DNA from: Dendrocalamus latiflorus
Lineage: Eukaryota; Streptophyta; Magnoliopsida; Poales; Poaceae
Reading direction: 5' to 3'
Length of the DNA stretch: 64,000 bases
Assembly (NCBI GenBank): GCA_017311315.1
Contig: CM029653.1
Location: 41,479,122-41,543,121 of the forward strand
This document shows, piece by piece, positions 20,321 through 29,865 of this stretch. The number at the start of each line of letters is the position of its first letter. The first letter of the stretch is position 1. Both the position numbers and the translations under genes were made by a program. The notes beneath the pieces were generated by a model. That model was given only the letters and a program-made list of their open reading frames with translations. It had not been told where the DNA came from and made no database searches.

Positions 20321-20778
20321 TGTTAGAATGATCTCAGGGGATTTGGCCCAACGGCCAAATCCCCCCCTTGCTCGCGCCCTGATCGGGGGCGCCCAGCCCA
20401 TAATGGCTGGTGGGCCCCTGTCGCCAGCGCTATAAAACAGAGGTGGGGGCCGGGCGGCACGCATCCCAAGGTTGACCGTGCCGCCGCCACCCCACCGACA
20501 AACCCTAATACCCGATCTATAAGAGGGGGCGCTGAAGCGACGGGAAGCACCACCGGTCTCCTTCACCGGATCTCCGCCGCCGCCGCCGTCGTCTTCCTTC
20601 TTCCCCGACCGTCGCTGCCCGTGCGCAGATTTCACCGAGCGAACGTGAGATGGCCACCTCCTCCTCCACGCCGTCGGACGGTTAGTACACATCTCTCCCT
20701 CTCAGTGTAGCACTCAAGAACCCGAACGCAATAGAAACCCCCTAGATCTAAACCCTAGGAGATCCTAGAGGGCCATCA
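20321..20778 (+). repeat. 3' LTR of copia element
   Basis: 458 bp, the same length as the 5' LTR and differing at three positions. It is followed directly by the right target duplication GCTGC. Confidence 0.95.
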
Positions 20779-20896
20779 GCTGCGCCTTGGCCTTCTAGGC
20801 AAGCGCCTAGGAGAGTTGGGCCTCCACGGCGTCGCCAAGGCGTCTGCGGCGAAGTGTGCGGCGACGACTGGTGAGCGCAGCCAAGCGGTATGAAGT

Positions 20897-21624
20897 GAAG
20901 CTATGTTGTGTTGTTTACTGGATAGACCTAATCCTATTCTTGGATAGGCCACGCACACGTAGCAACCTGCTTGCATTTTCATCCTCGCTTCGCACAAAAC
21001 GGCTAACCGAAGGTTACTACTATTGAAATCCCTAGACTTATATGTTAGTGTTTCTCAAGCTAAAATAGTAAGGTGGGACTAATCCACACTCTCATGTACA
21101 CATACATATGGGTCACCATGGGCCTAATTCTACAGGGCTGAGGTGTCACATACATCCCCTAAAAGGACCCAACATCCTCGTCGGCCTAACATACCCACAT
21201 TGAGGCAAATGATCAAGATCTCCCCTCTTGGCGCATGTCCGTGTGTTCAATGCCAGCACATATGCAATGCCGTGTGTCCACTCCGAGCCCATATGCGCAG
21301 TGCACCATATGCCTGCGCCCCTGACCCACACACACTCATGTAACCGTGAGAGTCAGCTCTGATACCATTTGTAACACCTTAGGTCCAAACCGGTTTAGAC
21401 CTTACCCCATTCTTAGATAGGCCACGCACACGTAGCAACCCGCTTGCACTTTCATCCTCACTTCGTGCAAAACGGTTAACCAGAGGTTGCTACTATTGGA
21501 ATCTCGAAACTTATATGTAATGCTTCTCAAGCTAAACTAGCAAGATGGAACTAATCCATACCCTTATGTGCACACATACATATGGGCCACCATGGGCCTA
21601 ATTCTACAGGGCTGAGGTGTCACA
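20897..21624 (-). mobile_element. TRIM-like miniature LTR retrotransposon
   Basis: Two direct repeats of about 250 bp (about 20897-21150 and 21370-21624) end in GGGCTGAGGTGTCACA and flank only 219 bp. The right copy begins TGTAACACCT, so it starts TG and ends CA. Read on the minus strand, TGGTATCAGAGC (21356-21367) sits next to the right repeat as a primer-binding site. A purine tract (complement of CCCCTAAAAGG, about 21156-21166) adjoins the left repeat. These are the marks of a terminal-repeat retrotransposon in miniature in minus orientation, with no coding capacity. The repeats are about 85 percent alike, so it is old. The outer 27 bp of the left repeat are eroded and no target duplication is visible. 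Confidence 0.72.
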
Positions 21625-22005
21625 GGCCAGCAAGGACAAGGGTAGGGAAGTCCACACCAACAGTGCATGCATGCAAGGGAGGGGTAAACAGAGCGGTGGC
21701 ACGGGTTGAGCCTTGTGGCCAGGGCAAAAAAAATACATATATTGAGAACACAGTATAGGATTGTTGCTGCTGGTTTCTTCTCTTTTTTTCTTTTTGGTGC
21801 GTGTGGGTGTGTTGTGGGGGGTACCACAACCCGGACATCCCACATTCCAAGTAACTATGGGCCATGGTTGTGTTTGGGGAGTGGGCAAAAGGAGACCTTT
21901 ACGTGTCTTTTTAGTTGATTCAGATTTCCATAGTATCATTTAAAAAACTAAAATGGTAACATATTCATATTTAAAGAGCATTGATTAGTATATAATATTA
22001 ACCAG
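21625..22005. other. Non-coding spacer
   Basis: No supported gene. It contains a GTGTGGGTGTG-rich patch near 21798 and AT-rich DNA up to the LINE remnant. Confidence 0.4.
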
Positions 22006-23116
22006 GGAGGGTAAAATTATACATCAACAAATTAGTCAATACTTCCCTGAGCTTTACTCCTTTGCCAAAAGCACTAGAATCACCCTCCACAAAGTGAAGT
22101 TGACTACAAATCTTCAGGACCTCTTCCATCTGCCTTTATCAGCTCAAGCTTATACACAATTTCAAGAACTCCTGCCCATCTTGGAAGATTTAATTCTCTG
22201 TGTAGACAAAGACAAGTGGAGTTATATTTGGGGCTCCACTTTCTACCAGTCTTCTAGAGCTTATAGAACTTTACTTGGCCACTCACCCGTTCACCCGATG
22301 CTAAAATGGATTTGGAAATCATCCTTGCAACCTAAGCATCAAGTCTTTTGCTGGCTTCTCTTCTGGGACCGGCTTAGTACCAGAGCTCTCCTAAAGCGCA
22401 GAAACATGTTGCTAGCTTCTTATGATTGTGTTCTTTGTGACAGCAATTCGGAGGAATCTGTGGTACATCTGCTACTTTCTTGCAGGGGAAAATTTACCAT
22501 CCTTGAGGGGGAAGAGGTACCAAATTTGAGCCGTTGATCACACTGATCGGACGACTGAGATTTGGCAGTACCTAGTGGTACCGGACGCGAGATACCAAGA
22601 GGTACAAGGTACCAAGAGGTACCAAATTTTGAGCCGTTGATCACACTGATTGAACGGCTGGATCTAATTTGGTACCTCTTGGTACGTTGTACCTCTTGGT
22701 ACCTCCTCAAGGATAGAAAAACTGCTCTTCTTGCAGTTTTGCGCGCAGTTGCTGGCACTCGTTGGGTTTACACCTTGGCGCCAATCTCAATCCGGGGGAT
22801 GTTTTCTCAAGTTTCAAAGATCAGCTCGGAGTGCCTTTTTTCATGGAGATAATTGGTTTAATGTGCTGGAGTGTTTGGATGTCGAGGAATGACTTGATTT
22901 TTCGGGGGATTCCACCTTCTTTGCAGAGATGTAGGCAGATCTTTAGAGAAGAGTTTGCTCTTATCTTTCATCGGGCCAAGAAGAAGTATTTTCCTCAGAT
23001 TGTTAATTGGCTGGACGCCCTTTTGTAATCTCCTTTTGTTTTATTCTTTTGTTGTGAACCCTGTTTGTCTCTGTTTTAGTAGGGGGTAACCCCTCCTGTT
23101 CCTTTTCAAAAAAAAG
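22006..23116 (+). pseudogene. 5'-truncated LINE (non-LTR retrotransposon) C-terminal part
   Basis: The forward strand reads in one frame from about 22006 through a zf-RVT (reverse-transcriptase zinc-binding) domain: KWSYIWGSTFYQSSRAYR, IWKSSLQPKHQVFCWLLFWDR, then a Cys-rich DCVLCDSNSEESVVHLLLSC. It is interrupted at 22486 by a 242-bp MITE and resumes after 22737 with SVWMSRNDLIFRG-type sequence typical of the end of grass LINE polyproteins. A stop near 23026 is followed by a short 3' tail ending in an A-run (23109-23116). The endonuclease and catalytic RT parts are absent, as expected for 5' truncation during insertion. Confidence 0.75.
22486..22727. mobile_element. MULE-type MITE, copy 1, inside the LINE
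   Basis: 242 bp with terminal inverted repeats GGGAAAATTTACCATCCTTG and, inverted, GAGCAGTTTTTCTATCCTTG. It is flanked by the perfect 9-bp duplication TTCTTGCAG (22477-22485 and 22728-22736). The inside is a set of nested GGTACC palindromes and GAGCCGTTGATCACACTGAT repeats, so the whole element can fold on itself. The 9-bp duplication places it with Mutator-like elements. It splits the LINE zinc-binding domain and is therefore younger than the LINE. Confidence 0.85.
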
Positions 23117-23164
23117 ATATCACTGTCAAAGCTAAGAAACACATGATATAACTGAGGAAAGAAC

Positions 23165-23720
23165 TAACATACAGAAAGAGCGGAAGAAGCACTGCCACTA
23201 AGAAGTTGCTGGGCTCTTTCAATTACTGAAACTAGAACCTCAGGACATGGAAATCTTTGGTTCAGATAAGCATCACCCAATCTTGGTGGTTGCTGCGCGT
23301 TTGAATCCACGGACGCAATGCCATCATTTATAGCATAAAAATCAATGCGATCGTCTTTTATGATAACCAACTGCAAAAAAATTATGATACCACTAGTTTG
23401 TAGTACTTGGTCCATGCGATTGACATACCCCCAAACGAGTCATCAGAGAATCAGGAATAACCTGTCACCGGTGCTAAAAATTAAAAGAACGAAATACAGA
23501 TGGCAAAGCAGGAGTAAGAAAAAAAAGAAAGGACATATTAACCATGTCGCGAGGAATGGCCGCTGCAAGTTGAAGTTGTGATAGTTGGATTTTATGGTTG
23601 AGAATTGAAAACCCTGGTTGTGCTGAGTTCCCTGGCTGAGTTCTTCCACTGACATTATTTGCCCCTTCTGGTGCAGTGGTTAAAGGCACCTGATTAAGCC
23701 AGAGAGAAGTTAAATATTGA
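23165..23720 (-). pseudogene. Unidentified gene fragment with two exon-like pieces
   Basis: On the minus strand one piece reads FSILNHKIQLSQLQLAAAIP and ends at a GTTAAT donor-like site near 23543. A second begins after a TTTTTTGCAG acceptor near 23372 and reads LVIIKDDRIDFYAINDGIAS..., ending ...SGSASSALSVC and a stop at 23164-23166. Codon pattern, splice signals and lack of repeats suggest part of a cellular gene, but I do not recognise the family and no start is visible. It lies just beyond the LINE tail. Confidence 0.4.
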
Positions 23721-23740
23721 GATGTCTTAGGTACCATAAC

Positions 23741-24880
23741 TAGACCTGATGAACTAGAGTTCCATCAATGTTAACGCAAAGACAGTTAAATGATGATGTT
23801 CATAGTTTGCTTACTAAAGCAAAACATAAACTAGAGTATTATTCGAGCCCTTCTTCATTTTTAGTAGCCTGAAATACTTACTAGCTATTTCCGTCCATAA
23901 TTAGCAAGAATTGTTTTCACCCCTTCCAAGGATTAATATCATGGGTGCGTGCATAAAGAGGAAGACAAAAGGGGATGAAGAGTGTCGTAGCTAGTAAAGG
24001 AGATGGTAATGGTGTAGTAATCTCTGCTACTTAAAAATATAAGTTAGTGACGGTTCGTTTTCCCTCTCCTCTCTGCAGTCGTCTAATCTGGCCATAAGAT
24101 ACAATTTAGGCCATCTATCTCGTACCCCTCCCCATCCATTAAAATTAAAGATAATTGCCTGTAAAATGCTATCCACCTACCCCTAACCCCTCCTTCGCAC
24201 ACTCCCACCACCACCCTCTTCTCATAGTGGCAACAGTCACGAGGAGTTTACTCCCCGATCGTCCGACGCACTCTCCCCCTAGAAACAGCGAAAGAAGAAA
24301 ATGGGAAGGTGAAAAAACAGCTTCTAGCTTCTCCGTCCCTGTTCTTGACAATGGACGACCCACCTCCCGCATATCTCTCTTTCCTCCTCCCCTATCACTC
24401 AGATCAGCATGCACCATTGACCATCCGTCTGCCGTCCATGCACTTCGTTGCGGATCCTAATCTGACACGCCATCATTTTCACTCGGCGTCGCGCAGTTCT
24501 GGAGCCACCGGCCTTCATGCCCGGGCGCTGTTGTCCTCGCTGCCATCCTTCTTGCTCCCCTGGAACTGCCATCCTCCCACTCCTCGCTGCTCGCCACACC
24601 GCCAATGAACTAAGGGACGAATAAGATGTGGTATGGGGTTGTATCTGGTACGTACCACTGCCATTGCCGACGGTTGCCTCTCAACGGCCCGAGCAATCAA
24701 TTTTCGCCTCCACATTGATGCCACTCGATGGGATGCCCGCATCCACCTGCTCCTTCGGTAATTACTGGATGCAGAGCTTCCTTGCTGCGGCTGAGCCCCG
24801 TCGCAGATCATGCCATAAAATAGAGAGCGAATTTAAGCAAGCAATCATGTTGATTTGTGATCCAAATTTTACACATCAAT
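23741..24880. other. Non-coding or unrecognised DNA
   Basis: A pyrimidine-rich stretch (24060-24420) resembles a gene 5' end, but no reading frame shows a known domain or a credible splice chain. I do not call a gene here. Confidence 0.35.
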
Positions 24881-24884
24881 AAGG

Positions 24885-25184
24885 CCAGCTTCTGGACGGA
24901 GCGTAGCGGAGGCCCGTCGCCGGAGGCTTAGGGCCCGCGGTATGGATCCTAGTCGAATTAGGGTTTGCTTGATATATATATTCCCTGTAAGCCGCCGTTT
25001 GGGAGATAGAATTAGAGTTGTAATCCCCGGCGTTGTAACCTCACCCCGATATAGTGAAGATTGTTGTTGGCTGGCGCCCGTGGTTTTTTCCCTCTCGCAT
25101 TGGAAGGGTTTTCCACGTTAAATCTCGTGTCTCTCTGCGATTGATCTTGTTTACTTCATCGTTTCTCCACCGTCGCGTGTAACA
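24885..25184 (+). mobile_element. Copia LTR fragment (3' part)
   Basis: The segment has a TATATATATA box (~24974) and then TAACCTCACCCCGATATAGT, GGCGCCCGTGGTTTTT and a CACGTTAAATCTCGTGTCTC block. It ends CGCGTGTAACA. This R-U5 arrangement is that of common grass copia LTRs. No second LTR or internal region is attached. It is inserted in what would be the first intron of the PGDH fragment to its right. Confidence 0.55.
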
Positions 25185-25199
25185 AATCAGCCAATCAAT

Positions 25200-25676
25200 G
25201 AGCAGAATCAATACTCCCCAGCCTTGAGCGCCGCGTCCGCCTGCGAGACGTTGCGCGCAATGGAGGCGAGCAGCGCGATGCCGTGCTCCGCAGCGGCGAC
25301 GGTGTTTGCCATGGGCGCGTTCACGACGAGGCAGCCCGCCTCGGTCGCAGCCAGCAGGTCGACGTTGTCGATCCCGACGCCGGCGCGGCCGGCCACCCGC
25401 AGCCGACCGCGGCCCGCCTCCAGCACCTCCCTCGTCACCTTTGTGCCGCTCCGTACGATGAGCACGTCGAACTGCGCCACCTTCGCTCGGCGGGGGACAT
25501 GCCGTACGCGCACTCCACGTCGGCGAACTGCCGCAGCTCGGCCTCGCTGAGCTTCTCGGCCACGCCGCCGCCGTCGGCGACGATAGGATCGCGGATCGGA
25601 GGCGGGCCCGCGCCCGCGTCGTGGTAGGGCTCGCGGTCGCGTGCGGGTTGGAGAGGAGCGCGCGTGAGGCGGCCAT
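25200..25676 (-). pseudogene. D-3-phosphoglycerate dehydrogenase exon 1 (right copy)
   Basis: Minus-strand first exon of the same plastid PGDH as at 11864-12176. The ATG at 25676 starts MAASRALLSNPHATASPTTT, an in-frame transit peptide. Small deletions follow between about 25490 and 25600 and shift the frame. The protein then resumes as VAQFDVLIVRSGTKVTREVL, VAGRAGVGIDNVDLLAATEA and GCLVVNAPMANTVAAAEHG, ending ...AALKAG at a GTATTG donor. That covers the substrate-binding domain and the entry to the NAD-binding domain. No further exon is present; the intron runs into a copia LTR fragment. This copy retains more of exon 1 than the left copy but is equally dead. Confidence 0.82.
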
Positions 25677-25754
25677 GTTTGATCCCGGGCTCGTGTCTCG
25701 TGCCTGGTGATTTTCGTGTTGATTTGTGGGAACTGGATCCTCCGTAGTCGCTTA

Positions 25755-25910
25755 CGGCGACTTCAGAGTACAGTCGAATCTGAGCCGTTTGATCGAAAAA
25801 GAACGGTTCAGATCAGTTTTACTACAGTAAATCTTACTATAGCAACCGATCTAGACCGTTCTTTTTCTGATCTGACGGCTCAGATTCCCGACTGCACTCT
25901 GAAGTCGCCG
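25755..25910. mobile_element. 156-bp fold-back MITE flanked by TA
   Basis: The left end CGGCGACTTCAGAGTACAG and the inverted right end CGGCGACTTCAGAGTGCAG match along most of the element's half-length, so it folds into one long hairpin. TA flanks both ends (25753-25754, 25911-25912), compatible with a Tc1/mariner-type target, though the termini are not the usual Stowaway CTCCCTCC. It is absent from the left arm of the duplication. Confidence 0.65.
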
Positions 25911-25936
25911 TACTGGAAGAGAAGCGTTAAAAAGAG

Positions 25937-26168
25937 GGGAAATTTTACCATCCTTGAGGGGGAAAAGGTACCAAATTTAAGTCATTGATCACACTGATCG
26001 AACGGCTGAGATTTGGCAGTACCTAGTGGTACCGGACGCGAGATACCAAGAGGTACAAGGTACCAAATTTTGAGCCGTTGATCACACTGATTGAACGGCT
26101 GGATCTAATTTGGTACCTCTTGGTACCTTGTACCTCTTGGTACCTCCTCAAGGATAGGAAAACTGCTC
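25937..26168. mobile_element. MULE-type MITE, copy 2
   Basis: 232 bp, the same family as 22486-22727, starting GGGAAATTTTACCATCCTTG. It is flanked by the perfect 9-bp duplication TAAAAAGAG (25928-25936 and 26169-26177). It lies between NLR and PGDH of the right arm and is missing from the left arm, so it inserted after the arms arose. Confidence 0.88.
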
Positions 26169-26277
26169 TAAAAAGAGAGAGAATACTAAATAAAAAAGAC
26201 GATGCTGGACTCTAGATAAAAGAAGATAATGGAAGAGACGAGATGCGTGAAGGAGCATTACCTCCATCAGTTGAGAG

Positions 26278-29200
26278 TCAGCAGGAGGGGAGGAGCCTCT
26301 TCAAAAACCTCCTCTTCTTGTTCTTGTTGTTGGGTTCTACTGCTCGAATGCGTCTATCTGGAACGGAAGAGACCAAGTGAAAATACTCCCCACCTTCTCC
26401 GCAACGTCTTTCCAAGTCGGGGCACAATTCTATTCCTAGGTGTTTGAGGGTCGGGAGCCGCTGGAGGAGACCCTCCGGGAATTTCTCCATCCCTCGACAA
26501 CCCAAAACAGTCAATCGCTCAAGAGAAGTGAGACCATCCATCCCATCAGGCAATGTTTTCAGGCCACTACAGAAAGACATATCGAGCTCCCTCAGCTTTG
26601 CCAGATTTCCGAGGTTTGACGGCAACGCCACCAAAGTTTCGCAGGCTTGTATCCTCAATTGCTCAAGGGATGCGGGCAGCTTCGGAATCTCGAGCAAACT
26701 GCCACAATACGAAATAACTAACGTCTGCAGCTGGGGCAGCGGAAGGATTTCCTCGGATGATGAACCCTTCCCCTCCAGCTTGGCACACCGCTGAATAAAC
26801 AGAGAGCGGAGGCGAACCAAGCATCGGAGCTCATCCACTGGCCAGCAAACAAGCTCGTCGCATTTCCAAATCCACAGTTCCTCCACAAAGGCGAAGCACT
26901 CCCAAAGCCCAAGATGCGGCTTTGACAGACTGGGTGCTGTTACGAAGCACTTGGGATCATATAGAGTCAGAATCCGAAGGTTTTCTAGAGCAGTTTGGCT
27001 TTGGCTTTGCTGATCCTCCAGAGGCATCACCATCATGTTTGCCAGCGACTTAACCTTTAATACTACAAGAGATGGCCAAGAGCCCAGCAGCATGCTCATA
27101 GGAACAATATCTTGTACCTTGTATTTGAGCTCAAACAATGTTGTTAGATGTGCGAGTGAGCTGATTGGAAGGCTGCAGCATCCTTTTATAGCCAGGTTTT
27201 TGAGAACTGGGCTCACTGGAACACTCGCAAGTTTCGGGCAATCGCTTATACTTAGATTTTTGAGCTGAGGAAACATTACCAAGCTATTAGGCTCTCCTAG
27301 ACTTCTTTCTGCCCATCTCTCCAAGTTTGGTAGCGCCCGTAAGACCATCTCCGTTAACTTCGGGAAAAATTGCACTGCGGTATTGGATCCTTCAGCTTCC
27401 TCCTTAATGCTCCTACGTAAAGTGCTTAGGCTACCCATGTTGCGTAAGCTCAAATACTCAAGAGAGACTGACAACCATACCACAGGTAGATCCTTACATC
27501 TTGGGCAGTTGGATATATGCAGCTTTCTTAGGCACCGGAACTTCTGAGGGTCACTCATCCATTGTGATATTTCTAGGCCACCATATCCATGTACCTCCAA
27601 AATTTGGAGGTCACTATGAGGTGCAAGAGACTCCAACACTTCCTCATCATTAGGGATCTCCTCTTCAGGCATGTAGCCTTGTTCACGACCCCAATACAAA
27701 AATAATTCAGTTATATTTTGCTTCAGCTGGAGATTGGCTTCCTTTGCATTTTTCCAGCTCTTTATTTTTCTCAAATTGTACAGTTCCAACCTGTGGGCAA
27801 GGTGCCGCAGGTCTTTGAGCTCCTCGATTCCACGACCAACTTCAGTGTCCACAACAAATGTTGTTAGTGTGTGAAGATTCTTCAATCGACTGACATTCGG
27901 TGGCATCCGTTCCAAACTTGTACATCCAAAAAGATAAAGGTGGATGAGCTTCCTCAAAGTTCTCATATCTTCCGGTAAATGTTCTAGATTGTAGCAATCA
28001 TTGAGCCTCAGCGATTGTAAGTTATACATCACACATACTGAATTTGGCAAGCTAACAATGTTAGACCCAGAAAGGTCGAGATATCTTAAATGTTTTGCAT
28101 TTATGACCTTGCTATGGATAATACAAGGATTCCGGCAGCACAACACTCTCAATGACGTCAGCTTTAACCCCTTAAGATCCTTGTGTGATGTTAATGGCTC
28201 TAACAAAGTGCGGAGAGATGCCCTGCCTTTCAGCACACCACTGTTTTCTTCCAAAGCATCAATTAACTCATGCATGTGACGGACATCTTTGATAGATGCT
28301 TTCTTCTGTGACAATTCTATTGTTGCACATTCGTCTGTGACATCTTTTGCTAGGTCATGCATTAAATCATGCATTTTACAACCGACTGACTCGTATGTTG
28401 TGCCACCGAAAAAATAAAGTTGCATCGGTTTCATATCTTGGAGGAAGGATCTCCAAACCAAATCATGGAAAATGAATTCTCCTTTCTGTGCCAAATCCAT
28501 TGTCCCATCTTCTTGAATAAAACCATTTGCCATCCATAGTTGGATCAACATGTCCTTCTCCATCTCATAGTCCTTCGGGAAAACTGCACAAAAGGCAAAG
28601 CATTGCTTCGTTTCAGATGATAGGTGCCTGTAGCTCAATTTTAGGATGGACAAGATCTCATCTTTGCCTCTGCCATTATCCCCAACGTTGCTTTCTTCGA
28701 TGGCCTCCCATTCCTGCACTTGCTGTTTTGAACTCATCAAGCCACCCATTGTCTTCAGAGCAAGAGGCAGACCCTTGCATTTCTCGACAATACGTTTGCC
28801 GATGGTGACCAATTCTGCTTTCACTTCTACCCCTTTGCTAAATGCTTTCTTTGAGAACAGTTCCCATGAATCATCTTCACTCAAACATGATGGTTCATGG
28901 GGTTGAAACGTGCCCATTATAGAGGCCACTTGCTGGCTTCGACTTGTGACGACTATAACGCTTCCCGGTCCACCAACAGAACACAGCAGTGGCTTCAGCT
29001 CATCCACCCACTTTCTCTCCTCTTCATTCCACACATCGTCAAGAAGCAGTAGAAACCTTTTCCGGCCAATGACTTCCTGGAGTCTCCCTCGCAACAGCTC
29101 GATGTTGTCTGGCAGGTTGCATGTTTCCTTGGTAGCCGATTCAATGATGGATTTCACAAGAGGACAAGCATCAAAGTTTTCTGACACACAGTGCCACATA

Positions 29201-29865
29201 TTCAGCTCAAAGTGCTTCTGAACTCTGCGGTCGTTGTACACCATCTTTGCAAGTGTGGTCTTGCCCAAACCCCCCATCCCTATTATAGGCAGCACCTGCA
29301 CCTTCTGCTGATCTCGCTGGTCGAGTAACAGATTGACCACCACCTCCTTGTCGTCGTCTCTGCCAAAGATCTCTGAGTACTCGTCCAGTCCTGAGTGCGT
29401 CTGGCGATAAAGAACTTGCGGCACCTCTGCACGGTTCTCCGCCAGGCCAAACGTGTTCATCTCCACAACAAGCTCGTTGATCTTGTTGAGGACGTTATTC
29501 AGCTTCCTGCTCATGGTAAGACGGAACACAATTGGGCTGTGGTGGGTGAAGTAGCCGAGTACCTTGCGGGTGGTGGACTCGCCGATCTGGGCCTCACGGC
29601 GCAGCGCCTCGTACTGGAAGTCGTCGAGGACGTCGTCGGCCTCGTAGGCGACGGCCTTGAGGTCCTTCATCCACCTCTTGATGGCGGGGTCGGTCTCGCT
29701 CTTCACCTCGGCGTCCACCAGTTTGCGATGGACGGCCAGCAGCTGGCGCTCCAGCTTGCCGCGGTCTTCGTCGACGCCCCACATGCCGGTCACGCTCTGG
29801 ACGAGCGCGTCGGCGGCCTTGCCGGCCACCCCACGCACCACGGGAAGAAGCAGCGACTCAGCCAT
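26278..29865 (-). CDS. CC-NB-LRR (CNL) disease resistance protein, full length
   Basis: Single-exon 1195-aa receptor of the plant cytoplasmic immune family, which senses pathogen effectors and triggers cell death. Order: Rx-N coiled coil (1-~150) with the EDVID-like YEADDVLDDF at 74-83; NB-ARC with P-loop GMGGLGKTT (~197-205), kinase-2 LLLLDDVW (~272-279), RNBS-B GSVIVVTSR (~301), GLPLAL (~365), RNBS-D around FCAVFPKDYE (~425) and MHD (CKMHDLMHD, ~497); then a long LRR domain from ~560 with an R/K-rich tail. All nucleotide-binding motifs are intact and no stop or frameshift is seen, so it may be functional. The ATG at 29865 is the first in frame and gives the family-standard start MAESLL. It is the right arm of an inverted duplication with 8904-11690. 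A 1.6-kb transposon sits about 510 bp upstream. Confidence 0.93.
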   Translation of the reverse strand: MAESLLLPVVRGVAGKAADALVQSVTGMWGVDEDRGKLERQLLAVHRKLVDAEVKSETDPAIKRWMKDLKAVAYEADDVLDDFQYEALRREAQIGESTTRKVLGYFTHHSPIVFRLTMSRKLNNVLNKINELVVEMNTFGLAENRAEVPQVLYRQTHSGLDEYSEIFGRDDDKEVVVNLLLDQRDQQKVQVLPIIGMGGLGKTTLAKMVYNDRRVQKHFELNMWHCVSENFDACPLVKSIIESATKETCNLPDNIELLRGRLQEVIGRKRFLLLLDDVWNEEERKWVDELKPLLCSVGGPGSVIVVTSRSQQVASIMGTFQPHEPSCLSEDDSWELFSKKAFSKGVEVKAELVTIGKRIVEKCKGLPLALKTMGGLMSSKQQVQEWEAIEESNVGDNGRGKDEILSILKLSYRHLSSETKQCFAFCAVFPKDYEMEKDMLIQLWMANGFIQEDGTMDLAQKGEFIFHDLVWRSFLQDMKPMQLYFFGGTTYESVGCKMHDLMHDLAKDVTDECATIELSQKKASIKDVRHMHELIDALEENSGVLKGRASLRTLLEPLTSHKDLKGLKLTSLRVLCCRNPCIIHSKVINAKHLRYLDLSGSNIVSLPNSVCVMYNLQSLRLNDCYNLEHLPEDMRTLRKLIHLYLFGCTSLERMPPNVSRLKNLHTLTTFVVDTEVGRGIEELKDLRHLAHRLELYNLRKIKSWKNAKEANLQLKQNITELFLYWGREQGYMPEEEIPNDEEVLESLAPHSDLQILEVHGYGGLEISQWMSDPQKFRCLRKLHISNCPRCKDLPVVWLSVSLEYLSLRNMGSLSTLRRSIKEEAEGSNTAVQFFPKLTEMVLRALPNLERWAERSLGEPNSLVMFPQLKNLSISDCPKLASVPVSPVLKNLAIKGCCSLPISSLAHLTTLFELKYKVQDIVPMSMLLGSWPSLVVLKVKSLANMMVMPLEDQQSQSQTALENLRILTLYDPKCFVTAPSLSKPHLGLWECFAFVEELWIWKCDELVCWPVDELRCLVRLRSLFIQRCAKLEGKGSSSEEILPLPQLQTLVISYCGSLLEIPKLPASLEQLRIQACETLVALPSNLGNLAKLRELDMSFCSGLKTLPDGMDGLTSLERLTVLGCRGMEKFPEGLLQRLPTLKHLGIELCPDLERRCGEGGEYFHLVSSVPDRRIRAVEPNNKNKKRRFLKRLLPSC

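Larger units (their letters stand above)
14302..20778 (+). mobile_element. Ty1-copia LTR retrotransposon, 6477 bp
   Basis: A structurally complete copia element. It has 458-bp LTRs at both ends, a TG...CA boundary, and perfect 5-bp target duplications GCTGC (14297-14301 and 20779-20783). A methionine-tRNA-type primer-binding site TGGTATCAGAGC follows the 5' LTR, and a polypurine tract AAGGGGGAGAA precedes the 3' LTR. The gag-protease-integrase-RT-RNaseH order is that of Pseudoviridae. By eye the LTRs differ at three positions (T/C at 14371, G/A near 14500, A/G near 14569), about 0.7 percent. With the commonly used grass rate of 1.3e-8 per site per year this is roughly 0.25 million years. The polyprotein has four in-frame stops, so this copy cannot supply its own enzymes. 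Confidence 0.95.

Noticed and set aside
24155..24608. Candidate small gene after a pyrimidine-rich leader
   Set aside because: No domain, no splice chain, overlapping frames on both strands.
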